From assembly GCA_013112555.1 (NCBI GenBank), contig JABFGK010000002.1, forward strand, positions 124,001 to 188,000: a DNA stretch of 64,000 bases, written 5' to 3'. Both the position numbers and the translations under genes were made by a program. Each line of letters opens with the position of its first letter. The first letter of the stretch is position 1. The DNA comes from Planctomycetota bacterium (GTDB lineage Bacteria > Planctomycetota > Phycisphaerae > Phycisphaerales > UBA5793). Of the stretch, positions 7,488 through 16,211 are shown in pieces. Below the pieces are notes generated by a model. The model had not been told where the DNA came from, searched no databases, and saw nothing but the letters and a program-made list of their open reading frames with translations.

Positions 7488-10319
7488 CTACGACGACTTG
7501 ATCGGCTGGATGCTTGACAGAGCGGACTGCTGATACTGCAGTGATGCGAGTGCCTGTTCCATCGATGCGAACTGGGCTTCGAGGTAGGCACGTCGGGCAG
7601 CCAGTCGGTCGTCAAACAACTCGATCCGCTTCTCCTGCAGGCTGATCTGGGTGTCATAGTTTTGATTGACGATGGTCAGGGTGCCGTCAACCGAGTCGGT
7701 CAGCTGGTCGGCCAGCCGTTTGATCTGCTCTGCGATGCCCAGTTCGTCGTAGAGCGTTTCATCACTATGGATGGTGACGCCGTCCTCGATCTCCTCGCCC
7801 TGGTCATCGGACAGCACTTTGGCAGCGAAGAGGTTCTCGACGGCTTCAAGATCCTCATTCAACGCATCCCGCAGGTCATCCTTATCGACGGTCAGTTGTC
7901 CTCCTTCGCCGAAACGGATGCCGACATCAAGGAGGTTCTCATACTGCGTTTCGACGCCGATCGCATCTTCCTGAATGGTCCGCTGGAGTTGGCTGCGGAT
8001 GCGTGCAATCGTCGAGTTGCCCAGCAAAATGCCGCGCGACTCGTTTTCAGTGTCATAGTAATCGAGTTTCCCGATTTCGGTGAGTACGGAGTTGTAGGAA
8101 CTGACAAACTCGGTGACGGAGTTGATCATGCCTTCGATATCACGTGCGACGGTTAGTTCAACGGCATCGGTATCGGTGGCCTTGAGGTCAATGGTGACAC
8201 CGGCCACGACATCGTCGAGGGTATTGGTCGTGGATCGAATCGCCATCCCTTTGGCAGGATCGGTGGACCCGAAGAAGACAATCGCATCGTGGGCTTCGGT
8301 GAGGACACTCAGGTCGAAGTCGAGGCCGCCTGAATCGACGATGAGATCGCCGGATGAGCCGGTGAGTTTACTCGTAATCGAGAGGTGATAGGGATTCGAA
8401 CTGCCACCGTCGTTAATCAGTGTTGCATTGACCAGGATGCCGGCATTGTTGATTGCCGTAATCACGTCATCGAGTGTATCGGTGGCTTCGAGCGTCACGG
8501 TCTTCTCGTAGGCACCGTCAATATAGTTGTCTGCCTGATCGGTGGCTGATGCCTCGCCGAGAATGCCGAGATCCTTGGCGGTCGTACCACTGACGGATTC
8601 GACTTCCATGGGCAACACGAGCGGGCTGCTGTCACCGTCGAGTTCGGTTTCGAGGATCAAGCCGTCGCCGTTGTCGTTGATTCGCGCCTGGACATAGACA
8701 TCCTGCGCACTGGCGAGTGAGTTGATTTCGCTGATCACATCGCCCAGCGTGTCGGCATCGGAGCCGATGTCAATGGTCATCTGGTTCCCGTAGCCGTCGG
8801 TCACCCGGAACGACCCGGTGCCGACCCCGCGGCCGTAGTTGAGGTCATCCAGTTGCGAGGACAGTGCGACATACTGGACCTGAACATTGCTGCCGGCATA
8901 CGAGTCAGCGGCCACCCCAGAGGCCCCGGTACTGATCCCGAGTTCGCTTGCTGCGGTTCCGTCAATGATGAGGTTGCTGACCGCACTGCCGGTCGTGTCC
9001 GTGATGAGCAGGCCGTTGCCGGACTGGTTGAGGCTCGCCGTGACACTGATGGATCCCGATGCATTGATTTGAGCGATGATATCGGTGATCGACGAGTTCT
9101 CATCGATGGTGAAACTGTCGGTATTGCCGGCCCGGTCAGTGATATCAAGTGCGGTATTGCCACTGAGTCCGGCCCCGCCGTTGAGGTGTTTGGTGAGGAC
9201 GGAGTTCAGGCCTGCAAGGATGCGGTCGCCGTCGATGACGCCGGCTACGCCGGTGGTGAAGATGCCGAGGTCACGGGCAGTCTGTTCGTTGTTGCTCGTG
9301 CCGGCGGTCACTTCGAACGTCCCGCCGCCCCCGGTCTTGTCAGTGATCTTGATACTGACCCCGTCATCACCGATGGCCGCTTCGAACTTGGCCGTGTCGT
9401 GCTCGTTGATGCGGTCGAGCACGCCCTGGATCGTCGTGACGGACGACTCGGTCCCGCCGCCGCCGTCATCGCGATCGCCCAGGACCACGTCGAAGGATTC
9501 GCCGTTTGACAGGTCGACTGAAAACGAGGTTGTCCCAAGTCCGCCGGCGATGTAGACACCGTTGCCGTCATTGAGATCGGCCAGGGCCATGTCGGCATAC
9601 ACCTGGTTGATCTGGGATCCGGTGATGGTGTTGCCGACGGCCGTCGCGTTGATGCCGAGGTCGGTCGCGGTGTAATAGCCTGAGGAATCATCAATCTCGT
9701 CCACGTTGCTGATCACGATCTGATCGCCGCTGACGGATGCGGTCACGCCGAGCGTCAGTTCGCCATTGATGGCATCGAGGACGTCACCGACCGTAAAAGC
9801 AGTGGACAGGTCGACGCTGGCAGTTGCGCCATCAGCATCGGTAATATCGATGGACCCACGGCGGACGCCTTCTCCCTCATTGAGTGATGCCAATTCGGTA
9901 TCGCGTGTGAGTTTGCCGTTGCCCCATTCGAAACTGAGGGAGGTGGCTCCCAGTTCGGTGGTATCAGAGTTGGCGAATCCCTTGGACAACATCTGACTGG
10001 AGGAGACAAGGCGGTTGACGACGAAGTTGTATACGCCCGGCTGGGCAGTGGTCCCGGCGGAGGCGGTCAGGACTTTGCTGTCGCTACTGGTGGCCGTGTT
10101 CGTTCTGAAAATCTTATTGTTGTAGAACTTGGCAGCAGTTGTTTTGAGGGAGAGGAGTTTCGAGTTCAGACCCATGAAAGCAGCCTGCTCGGCCTGCAAC
10201 TGGGTCTGTCGACTGATCGCCAGAACTTTCGGCCGCGCCTCGATAGCCATCAGTTGGTCAATGAGGCTGGCCGTGTTGATCCCGCTGATCAATCCGATTC
10301 CGGTTGAAATGCCAGTCAT
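7488..10319 (-). CDS. fliD: Flagellar filament cap protein FliD (HAP2), unusually large
   Basis: FliD forms the cap at the filament tip that guides flagellin folding. The N-terminal domain (about residues 8-105) starts with the diagnostic GLISGINTASLIDQLMAIEARP. The C-terminal domain (about 720-935) contains MINSVTEFVSSYNSVL and ends with a helix, AYLEAQFASMEQALASL. At 943 residues it is longer than many FliD proteins. The middle is filled with repeated hook-IN-like modules of the form T-D-(hydrophobic)-x-DV-(I/L)-x-x-I-N (for example SITDIIAQINAS, TLGDVISEINSL, TLDDVITAINNA). A GGAG ribosome site precedes the ATG at 10317-10319. fliS follows downstream. Confidence 0.93.
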   Translation of the reverse strand: MTGISTGIGLISGINTASLIDQLMAIEARPKVLAISRQTQLQAEQAAFMGLNSKLLSLKTTAAKFYNNKIFRTNTATSSDSKVLTASAGTTAQPGVYNFVVNRLVSSSQMLSKGFANSDTTELGATSLSFEWGNGKLTRDTELASLNEGEGVRRGSIDITDADGATASVDLSTAFTVGDVLDAINGELTLGVTASVSGDQIVISNVDEIDDSSGYYTATDLGINATAVGNTITGSQINQVYADMALADLNDGNGVYIAGGLGTTSFSVDLSNGESFDVVLGDRDDGGGGTESSVTTIQGVLDRINEHDTAKFEAAIGDDGVSIKITDKTGGGGTFEVTAGTSNNEQTARDLGIFTTGVAGVIDGDRILAGLNSVLTKHLNGGAGLSGNTALDITDRAGNTDSFTIDENSSITDIIAQINASGSISVTASLNQSGNGLLITDTTGSAVSNLIIDGTAASELGISTGASGVAADSYAGSNVQVQYVALSSQLDDLNYGRGVGTGSFRVTDGYGNQMTIDIGSDADTLGDVISEINSLASAQDVYVQARINDNGDGLILETELDGDSSPLVLPMEVESVSGTTAKDLGILGEASATDQADNYIDGAYEKTVTLEATDTLDDVITAINNAGILVNATLINDGGSSNPYHLSITSKLTGSSGDLIVDSGGLDFDLSVLTEAHDAIVFFGSTDPAKGMAIRSTTNTLDDVVAGVTIDLKATDTDAVELTVARDIEGMINSVTEFVSSYNSVLTEIGKLDYYDTENESRGILLGNSTIARIRSQLQRTIQEDAIGVETQYENLLDVGIRFGEGGQLTVDKDDLRDALNEDLEAVENLFAAKVLSDDQGEEIEDGVTIHSDETLYDELGIAEQIKRLADQLTDSVDGTLTIVNQNYDTQISLQEKRIELFDDRLAARRAYLEAQFASMEQALASLQYQQSALSSIQPIKSS

Positions 10320-10775
10320 TCCAGGCTCCCAGCAGTTGGCAGCCGTGCGACGCGTGGCCGCACAGCCTCAAGGCCCTGCACATCTGACGCCCTTCGGGCC
10401 AGGTCAGCGTGCCATTGAGTGGTCGCCCGATGCAGACGCACACAGGTGGCGCGCACGGACGGCACTGGAGTCGCTCCGCCATCTGTTCTCGGGCATTCGG
10501 CTGACCTTGTTAATGCGAAGCGCACGAAATGACGGTTATCGGGCACTTTTCGCCCAAGCCGTCAGCAAGATCCGCCGAAAATCACAGCGGAACGGATTTG
10601 GGTGTCTATGCCGCAAGTGACGTGCCCCGATTGTGTGAGTCCCTGAGATTTGTCTTCCGGACTTTTGCTGCCGAGGTCAGGTGCCGATGCGGTGAGTGAG
10701 GACGGGCCGACGCACTCCCGGCCCGCAGCAGGCAGGCTGGCAGGCAACGACCACACACTGGGTAGGAGCCAGGCG
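10320..10775. other. Divergent intergenic region between fliD and the two-CW gene
   Basis: About 456 bases between genes facing away from each other. It should contain promoters for both the flagellar pair and the sensory cluster. I see no convincing gene, tRNA or terminator in it. Confidence 0.6.
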
Positions 10776-11171
10776 ATGGAACGAATCAATTGCTGGGAGG
10801 CCAAGCAGTGCGGCCGGGAACCGGGAGGAGCAAACGTGGCGGAGCTGGGTGTCTGCCCTGCAGCCCTTCCCGGGGCTGTCGACGGGGTCAATAAAGGAAC
10901 ACATGCCGGGCGCGTGTGTTGGGCTATTGCTGGAACCTGCTGCCATGGTCAGGTCCAGGGGACATTTGCCCGGAAACTCCTGTCGTGTCTCGAGTGCGCC
11001 TTTTTGCAGCAAGTAAACGAGGAAGAGGGTGCCAATTTCGTTCTCAGGCCCACGTGTCTCGGGCTGGAGCAGACTTCGGAGCACGCAGCCGCAGGATCCG
11101 ATCCGGACGTAGCTGATGTCGCCGGCACCGGAGTTGATCAACCCGGGCCGCGCCGGGACCGAATCGCATGA
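10776..11171 (+). CDS. Two-CW domain protein
   Basis: A 131-residue cysteine-rich protein of the two-CW type, recognised by NCWEAKQCGREPGG (residues 5-18), GVCPAALPG, GRVCWAIAGTCCHG and CLECAFLQQVNEEEG. Such domains are found fused to, or next to, bacterial sensor kinases; their role is not established, and the paired Cys-Trp motifs suggest metal or redox sensing. The ATG at 10776 has a well-placed GTAGGAG ribosome site (10762-10768). The gene overlaps the start of the HDOD-kinase gene by about 56 bases, so the two are probably translationally coupled. The last 40 residues look disordered. The family match is from memory of the motif, not from a search. Confidence 0.75.
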   Translation: MERINCWEAKQCGREPGGANVAELGVCPAALPGAVDGVNKGTHAGRVCWAIAGTCCHGQVQGTFARKLLSCLECAFLQQVNEEEGANFVLRPTCLGLEQTSEHAAAGSDPDVADVAGTGVDQPGPRRDRIA

Positions 11172-13587
11172 ATCCCGCTCCCCGAGTGGGCAGCACAATG
11201 AGATATCAGGGAGCCGAAGCGTCGTGACCGTCGAATCCCATGATCCAGGTCGAGCAGAGCGTGTTGAACTGATCCTCCAGAAACTGGAGTCGCTGCCGAC
11301 GCTGTCCACCATAGCGACCCGACTTCTCACACTGACAGCCGACGATCGCGCCGACGTCCGTCAGGTCGTATCACTGATTGAACACGATCCATCGCTGACG
11401 ACGAAGGTGCTGAGCCTGTGTCGCCGGGCCGATCTCGGGCTGGCCGACAGTATCCAGACCGTCGAGCGGGCCGTGGTGATGCTCGGTTTTGAGGCCGTGC
11501 GGAGCATTGTGCTCTCAGTCGAAGTGTACAACCTGTTTGACAGCCAATCGGACGATGAGTTGGAGGGTCGGCCGCTTCAGGATACCGAGCCGGCACCCAC
11601 CAGCCGTTTTGATCGAGTGGGGTTCTGGAAACACTGCATCGGCGTGGCGACAGCCTGCCGGATGTTGTGCACGGCTTCCCGTGGCTCGTTCGAGGCACGC
11701 CCGGCTGAGGCGTTTGTGTACGGGCTGCTGCATGACATCGGCAAGATTGCGCTGGACCGACTCCTGCCCCGCAGTTACGACCGAGTCGTCGAGTTGGCAG
11801 CCCAACAGCAAGGCAATATCGCCGAGTGCGAGCGTCGGGTCATCGGGCTGGACCATCACACGGCAGGGCGTCGTCTCGCTGAGAAGTGGGGTCTGCCGCA
11901 CGTCATTCAGGATGTTCTGTGGCTCCACGGGCAGCCGTATTCGAGCGTCCCGGACCTGCCGCACAAAAAGGCCATCGGGCTTGTCAGCTTGTGCGATCTG
12001 CTCGTGCGCCAGCAGCACATCGGCTACTCAGGAAACCACACCCGTACCGGCGACGTGGCCAAGATGGCCGGCGATCTGCAGTTGGATCTGTCAACGGTTG
12101 AGGCTGTTACGGATGATCTTCATGCAGCCGTATCGGCCGAGTCTGAGGTGCTTGGGCTGGAAACCGAAGCGCCACAACAGTTGTTCCTTGAGTCGATTGC
12201 GCGTGCCAATGTGACGCTGGGTCGGATCAATGAAGTTCTGGACCGTCGGAGCCGTTCCTCGCGTCGGCATGAACGGGTGCTGCATGCCATCAGCGAGTTT
12301 CATCAGCAGACGGTCCCGGGGCTGACGATGGTCAGTGCCTGCGGCCAGGTGGTCGCCTCGGCAGCGCGTGAGTTCGGCCCGGGGTTCTATGCGGTATTCT
12401 GCCCAACGCGGGGTGGTCGGAGTTGGCAGTTCTGTCAGTTCCATCAGGATGGGCGACTGATTCGCAGTCAGATCATCGACCCGCCGCCGGGCATGGAGAC
12501 GCTCGAATCGTTCGGCCATGACATGCAGGTATCCGTCGGGATGCTCGGGATGCTCCCGTGGCTCTCGGAGTTTGTGGGTGATTCGCGGGATGTTCGTTCG
12601 GTCCGATTACTGCCGCTGCGCTGCGGCTGGGGGCTGTCTGCGGTCTTACTGCATGATCGGGATCTCTCAGGACAGGGGTTCAGCCGGACACACCTGCGCG
12701 CCTTGTGCGAGACGTGGGCTGCGGCGATTGCGGCAGCAGGGCAACATGAAGGCGCACGTCGTCTCGGCGAGCAGTTGGCAGAGTCAAACCGAATTCTGAC
12801 CGAGACACAGGCACGACTGGCCCACACGCAGGCATTGGCTGCGCTTGGTGAGATGGCAGCCGGGGCAGCCCATGAGATGAACAACCCGTTGACCGTCATT
12901 TCCGGGCGAACACAGGTGCTGGCCCGAGAACTTGAGGATGATCGGCACCGGACGATGGCGGAACAGATCTGTGAGCAGGCCCATCGTCTATCGGACCTGA
13001 TCTCAAGTCTCCGTCTGTTTGCAGAGCCGCCGAAGCCCCAGCGACGCCGTGTCAGTATCGGTCGGATGATCCGGGGAGCGATTGCCGAAGCGAAGCGTCG
13101 TGCAGGGGGCGAGGTGGACGTGCAGACGCGGATTGAGGAAAAACTGCCATCCTGTTGGATTGATGACGAGCAAGTCGGTTTGGCACTGTTTGAACTGATT
13201 ATAAACGCGCTGCAGTCATCGCCGAATAGGAATGTCACGGTGAGCGTTCACGTTGATGATCCGTCGAACCGACTTGTGATCGAGGTCGAGGATGATGGGT
13301 GTGGGATGAGCGCCCATGCGTTGGCGCATGCGTTCGATCCGTTTTTCTCGGACAAGCCGGCCGGACGTCAGCCGGGATTGGGTCTGTCTCGGGCCCAACG
13401 GTTGATCGAAGGGCATGGGGGAACAATACGAATTCGCTCGGAGCAGGACGGCGGCACGCAAGCGGTCATTCTGCTGCCCGAGTGGAGACCGCCTGAGCAG
13501 GCGGAGCAGAGCGAAGAGCACCGTGCCTGCGGGGAGGACTCGCAGGCCGCCGGGAGCCACGGGCCGCAGCAGCCGTTTGCTGCGTAG
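11116..13587 (+). CDS. HDOD-domain sensor histidine kinase
   Basis: An 823-residue signalling protein. An HDOD domain (about residues 48-265; LESLPTLSTIATRLL, VIEHD-like and LLHDIGKIALDRLLP) is followed by a poorly conserved sensor region (about 370-545) and a kinase core. The phospho-acceptor is His586 in AAGAAHEMNNPL. The ATPase domain shows an N box (ELIINALQSS, about 690), a G1 box (DDGCGM) and a G2 box (GLGLSRAQRL). There are no membrane segments, so it is probably cytosolic. HDOD domains are HD-GYP relatives linked to signalling and motility control. The start at 11116 overlaps the two-CW gene; a GTG at 11224 would still keep the whole HDOD domain. The likely partner is the receiver-like gene 65 bases downstream. 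Confidence 0.88.
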   Translation: MSPAPELINPGRAGTESHESRSPSGQHNEISGSRSVVTVESHDPGRAERVELILQKLESLPTLSTIATRLLTLTADDRADVRQVVSLIEHDPSLTTKVLSLCRRADLGLADSIQTVERAVVMLGFEAVRSIVLSVEVYNLFDSQSDDELEGRPLQDTEPAPTSRFDRVGFWKHCIGVATACRMLCTASRGSFEARPAEAFVYGLLHDIGKIALDRLLPRSYDRVVELAAQQQGNIAECERRVIGLDHHTAGRRLAEKWGLPHVIQDVLWLHGQPYSSVPDLPHKKAIGLVSLCDLLVRQQHIGYSGNHTRTGDVAKMAGDLQLDLSTVEAVTDDLHAAVSAESEVLGLETEAPQQLFLESIARANVTLGRINEVLDRRSRSSRRHERVLHAISEFHQQTVPGLTMVSACGQVVASAAREFGPGFYAVFCPTRGGRSWQFCQFHQDGRLIRSQIIDPPPGMETLESFGHDMQVSVGMLGMLPWLSEFVGDSRDVRSVRLLPLRCGWGLSAVLLHDRDLSGQGFSRTHLRALCETWAAAIAAAGQHEGARRLGEQLAESNRILTETQARLAHTQALAALGEMAAGAAHEMNNPLTVISGRTQVLARELEDDRHRTMAEQICEQAHRLSDLISSLRLFAEPPKPQRRRVSIGRMIRGAIAEAKRRAGGEVDVQTRIEEKLPSCWIDDEQVGLALFELIINALQSSPNRNVTVSVHVDDPSNRLVIEVEDDGCGMSAHALAHAFDPFFSDKPAGRQPGLGLSRAQRLIEGHGGTIRIRSEQDGGTQAVILLPEWRPPEQAEQSEEHRACGEDSQAAGSHGPQQPFAA

Positions 13588-13651
13588 GAAGCCGACGTTC
13601 CCGGGCGTTCGACAGGAGTGGGACTCGGCGACGAGTTCACGATGAACATGA

Positions 13652-14914
13652 GTGGGGTCAACCGTGCGAAAAAGACCATTGTCGGCCATCCAGTCTGACC
13701 CAGGGACCGAGCAGTCCGTCCCGACCTCCGGGCACGAGCCGGTTTCACTGACGGCTCACTGTGAAATGGACCAGACAGGCCTGCCGGGCCGGAGTCTGTC
13801 GTCTCAGGAGACGGGGCGTGTGCTGCTGGTGATCCCGGACGAGTTGGAATCGAAGAGAATCAGCGCGATGCTGCGGGCAGCCGGCTACGCGTGTGATGTC
13901 GTGACGCGGGCGGCCGATGCGCGGATTCTGATTGACAGTCTGATGTATGACGTGATGATCGTCAGCCCGTCCCAGCTCGACGGTCATGGGATGGAGTTGC
14001 GTCATTCCCTTCGGCGTCGGAACCCGATCGGCCGGACGGTCGTCGTCAGTCAGTCCAGCAACTTCGAGGAGGCGGTCCAGGCATTGCGGGCCGGCGCGGT
14101 TGATTTCATTCCGCTGCCGGCCGAACCGTCCGAGTTTCGCGCTCGGATTGCCAAAGCGCTTCAACTTGTCGATTCAGATCGTCGACGAGAGAACCATCTG
14201 GCTCGAATGAAGAACCTGTGCCGCCGACTCCACAGCACTCGGAATCAGGTCGTCGGCCAGATTGATACGCTGTGCACAGACCTTGCGGACGCCTATCAGG
14301 AAATGGCCGAACACATGACGCAACTAGCAACCGTGGCCGAGTTCTCAGCCATCATTCGTCAGGAACTGGACATTGAGGAACTGCTGCGGACCGTCCTGGA
14401 GTACGTGTTGCGCAAGATCGGCCCGACGAACGCAGCCATCTACCTGCCGGACCATGATGACGAGTTCTCGCTCGGTGCCTACGTCAACTACGACTGCCCG
14501 AAGGACACGGTGGACTACCTGCTGGACCATCTGGCCGGTGTGATCGCGCCGAGGCTGATTGACGAAACCCGCGTATTGGAGTTCACATCGAACCGGGCCC
14601 TGGAGCAGTGGATCGGTGAGGATGCGACATGGCTGAGCGATTCGCATGTGCTGGCGTTCGGGTGCCATCACAATGACGAGTGCCTGGCAGCGATCGTACT
14701 GTTCCGGGATACACAGACGCCGTTCGATGCAGAACTGGCTGCCGTTCTTGGGCACATGTCAATCGTGCTGGCCCGTCAGTTGGCCCAGATCATTCATGTC
14801 CACAACCGCCACCTGCCCGATGAGGAACGCGCACAGCAGGGCTGGCAAAGCCTGTGGCAGGACGATTGTGATGACGATCTGGATGATGACTACGGCGGCG
14901 GGATGGCAGCCTGA
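13652..14914 (+). CDS. Degenerate receiver-GAF-like signalling protein
   Basis: A 420-residue protein. A receiver-like domain (about residues 55-170) begins RVLLVIPDELESKRI and ends DFIPLPAEP. Where a receiver has its phosphorylated Asp, this one reads YDVMIVSPSQLDG, so the acceptor aligns with Ser; the conserved Lys of the usual D-F-x-x-K-P is also missing. A coiled helix (about 175-225) leads into a GAF-like domain (about 230-395; FSAIIRQELDIEELLRTVL). The tail is very acidic (DDCDDDLDDD). It follows the HDOD kinase by 65 bases and probably acts with it as an unphosphorylated output or scaffold, which is inference. The start is a GTG without a clear ribosome site; an ATG at about 13766 is possible. 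Confidence 0.7.
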   Translation: MGSTVRKRPLSAIQSDPGTEQSVPTSGHEPVSLTAHCEMDQTGLPGRSLSSQETGRVLLVIPDELESKRISAMLRAAGYACDVVTRAADARILIDSLMYDVMIVSPSQLDGHGMELRHSLRRRNPIGRTVVVSQSSNFEEAVQALRAGAVDFIPLPAEPSEFRARIAKALQLVDSDRRRENHLARMKNLCRRLHSTRNQVVGQIDTLCTDLADAYQEMAEHMTQLATVAEFSAIIRQELDIEELLRTVLEYVLRKIGPTNAAIYLPDHDDEFSLGAYVNYDCPKDTVDYLLDHLAGVIAPRLIDETRVLEFTSNRALEQWIGEDATWLSDSHVLAFGCHHNDECLAAIVLFRDTQTPFDAELAAVLGHMSIVLARQLAQIIHVHNRHLPDEERAQQGWQSLWQDDCDDDLDDDYGGGMAA

Positions 14915-14941
14915 AACAGGCACACCGGGCAGGCAACAGAA

Positions 14942-16102
14942 TCAAATGCAGCCGGCTGTATCAAACCAGCCGGGGCACACCGGGTCGTGCGGCTCATCGG
15001 AGGCCGCACCGGCCAGTTGAATCACGAGATTATCGAGTACGAGTTTCAGGTTTACATTGTCGCTGAGCTGTTGCTGCGCCAGTTCTATGTACTCGATCCA
15101 TCGAATGACCTGCATTGCAGCGCGCGGATCATTGGTGCTACCGGCCAGTGATTGGGCCAATCGGACTCGAAACTCCTCAGCCATCATGGTAAACAAGAGG
15201 CTTACGCCGTGGCGATTCGCTGCGTCTTTGCTTGCCTGCTTGTTCTGCTTGACCGTCGCCTGCGCAAACTCCTCGATGTGGGCGGCCAATGCAGGCCCGG
15301 CATCAGCCGGGAGCCGGCCATCGTCCAGCTGCGCAAGGATTGATCGGATCGTTTCCAGCCAGCCCAGCATCCCCCCTGCCATCATCGTCTGCACGAGGCC
15401 GGGTGAGCCGCGGCCGATCCGTTTCAGATCATCCCATTGGTGATCGGTGAGGTCGGTGGCCAGACCATCGGTCAGCCCGTCACGCCACTGGTCCAACTCG
15501 GGCTCGGTCAGCGGATGGAATGCGAGGCGTCGGCAACGGCTGCGAATGGTGGGGCTGAGTTCGTGTTCCCGGCTCGTGACGAGGATAAGGACGGTACCCG
15601 GGGCCGGCTCCTCCAACGTCTTGAGTAACGTATCCTGGGCCCGCCCATCGAGCATTTCGGCTTCATCAATAATGAAGACTTTGGTCGCGCGGGCCGAGGA
15701 GGTGTCAGCCGACCGGCCGTGGCCGGTGCGGGCTGCCGGGGCAACGACAAACTGCCTGACGACCTGGATCGGGATGTTGGTCTGCTTGCGGTCCCTCGTC
15801 GGTGCATGCTCGCTGAAGCGGGCCAGTTCCTTGGAAATGATGTGGAGGTCCGGGTGTTGGCCTGAGCGGACCAGTTGGGCCGTTGTGCCGTCGGGATCGA
15901 TATCGACCTCGCCGGCCAGATTGATCTGAGCATCGGGATCGAGGAGGCCGGCAGCAAAGGCCAGCGCGGTGGTGTACTTACCGATCCCGACCGGGCCGTG
16001 GAAAATCCACGCATGGTGGATCCGGTCGGCACGAAGCGCTGCCCGGAGTGACTCGATGGCCTGAACATGTCCCAGAATGCGTTCGAACATCGCAGGCATC
16101 AT
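14942..16102 (-). CDS. holB: DNA polymerase III delta' subunit (clamp-loader ATPase-like)
   Basis: Delta' is part of the clamp loader that places the sliding clamp on DNA. The product opens MFERILGHVQAIESLRAALRADRIHHAWIF, the usual delta'/gamma start. It has a P-loop GPVGIGKYT, then VFIIDEAEML (Walker B region), LLKTLEEPAPGTVLILVT and SRCRRLAFHP (sensor and SRC-type motif), the set that marks this family. The zinc-binding cysteines of DnaX are absent, and an acidic insert (about residues 55-75) lies there instead. The open frame reaches 16174, but residues before MMPAMFERI look random, so an ATG at 16100-16102 is preferred; 16090 is equally possible. The patatin-like gene is divergent. Confidence 0.85.
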   Translation of the reverse strand: MMPAMFERILGHVQAIESLRAALRADRIHHAWIFHGPVGIGKYTTALAFAAGLLDPDAQINLAGEVDIDPDGTTAQLVRSGQHPDLHIISKELARFSEHAPTRDRKQTNIPIQVVRQFVVAPAARTGHGRSADTSSARATKVFIIDEAEMLDGRAQDTLLKTLEEPAPGTVLILVTSREHELSPTIRSRCRRLAFHPLTEPELDQWRDGLTDGLATDLTDHQWDDLKRIGRGSPGLVQTMMAGGMLGWLETIRSILAQLDDGRLPADAGPALAAHIEEFAQATVKQNKQASKDAANRHGVSLLFTMMAEEFRVRLAQSLAGSTNDPRAAMQVIRWIEYIELAQQQLSDNVNLKLVLDNLVIQLAGAASDEPHDPVCPGWFDTAGCI

Positions 16103-16211
16103 AGGGAGGATGAATCTCGTGTCCCGCGGGCCACTGCTGCCTTCAGCCGACGAGCCGAAATCCAGGCCGTACACTATCAGGAGTCCCGCCTACCAAACCG
16201 GAGCCTGATCT

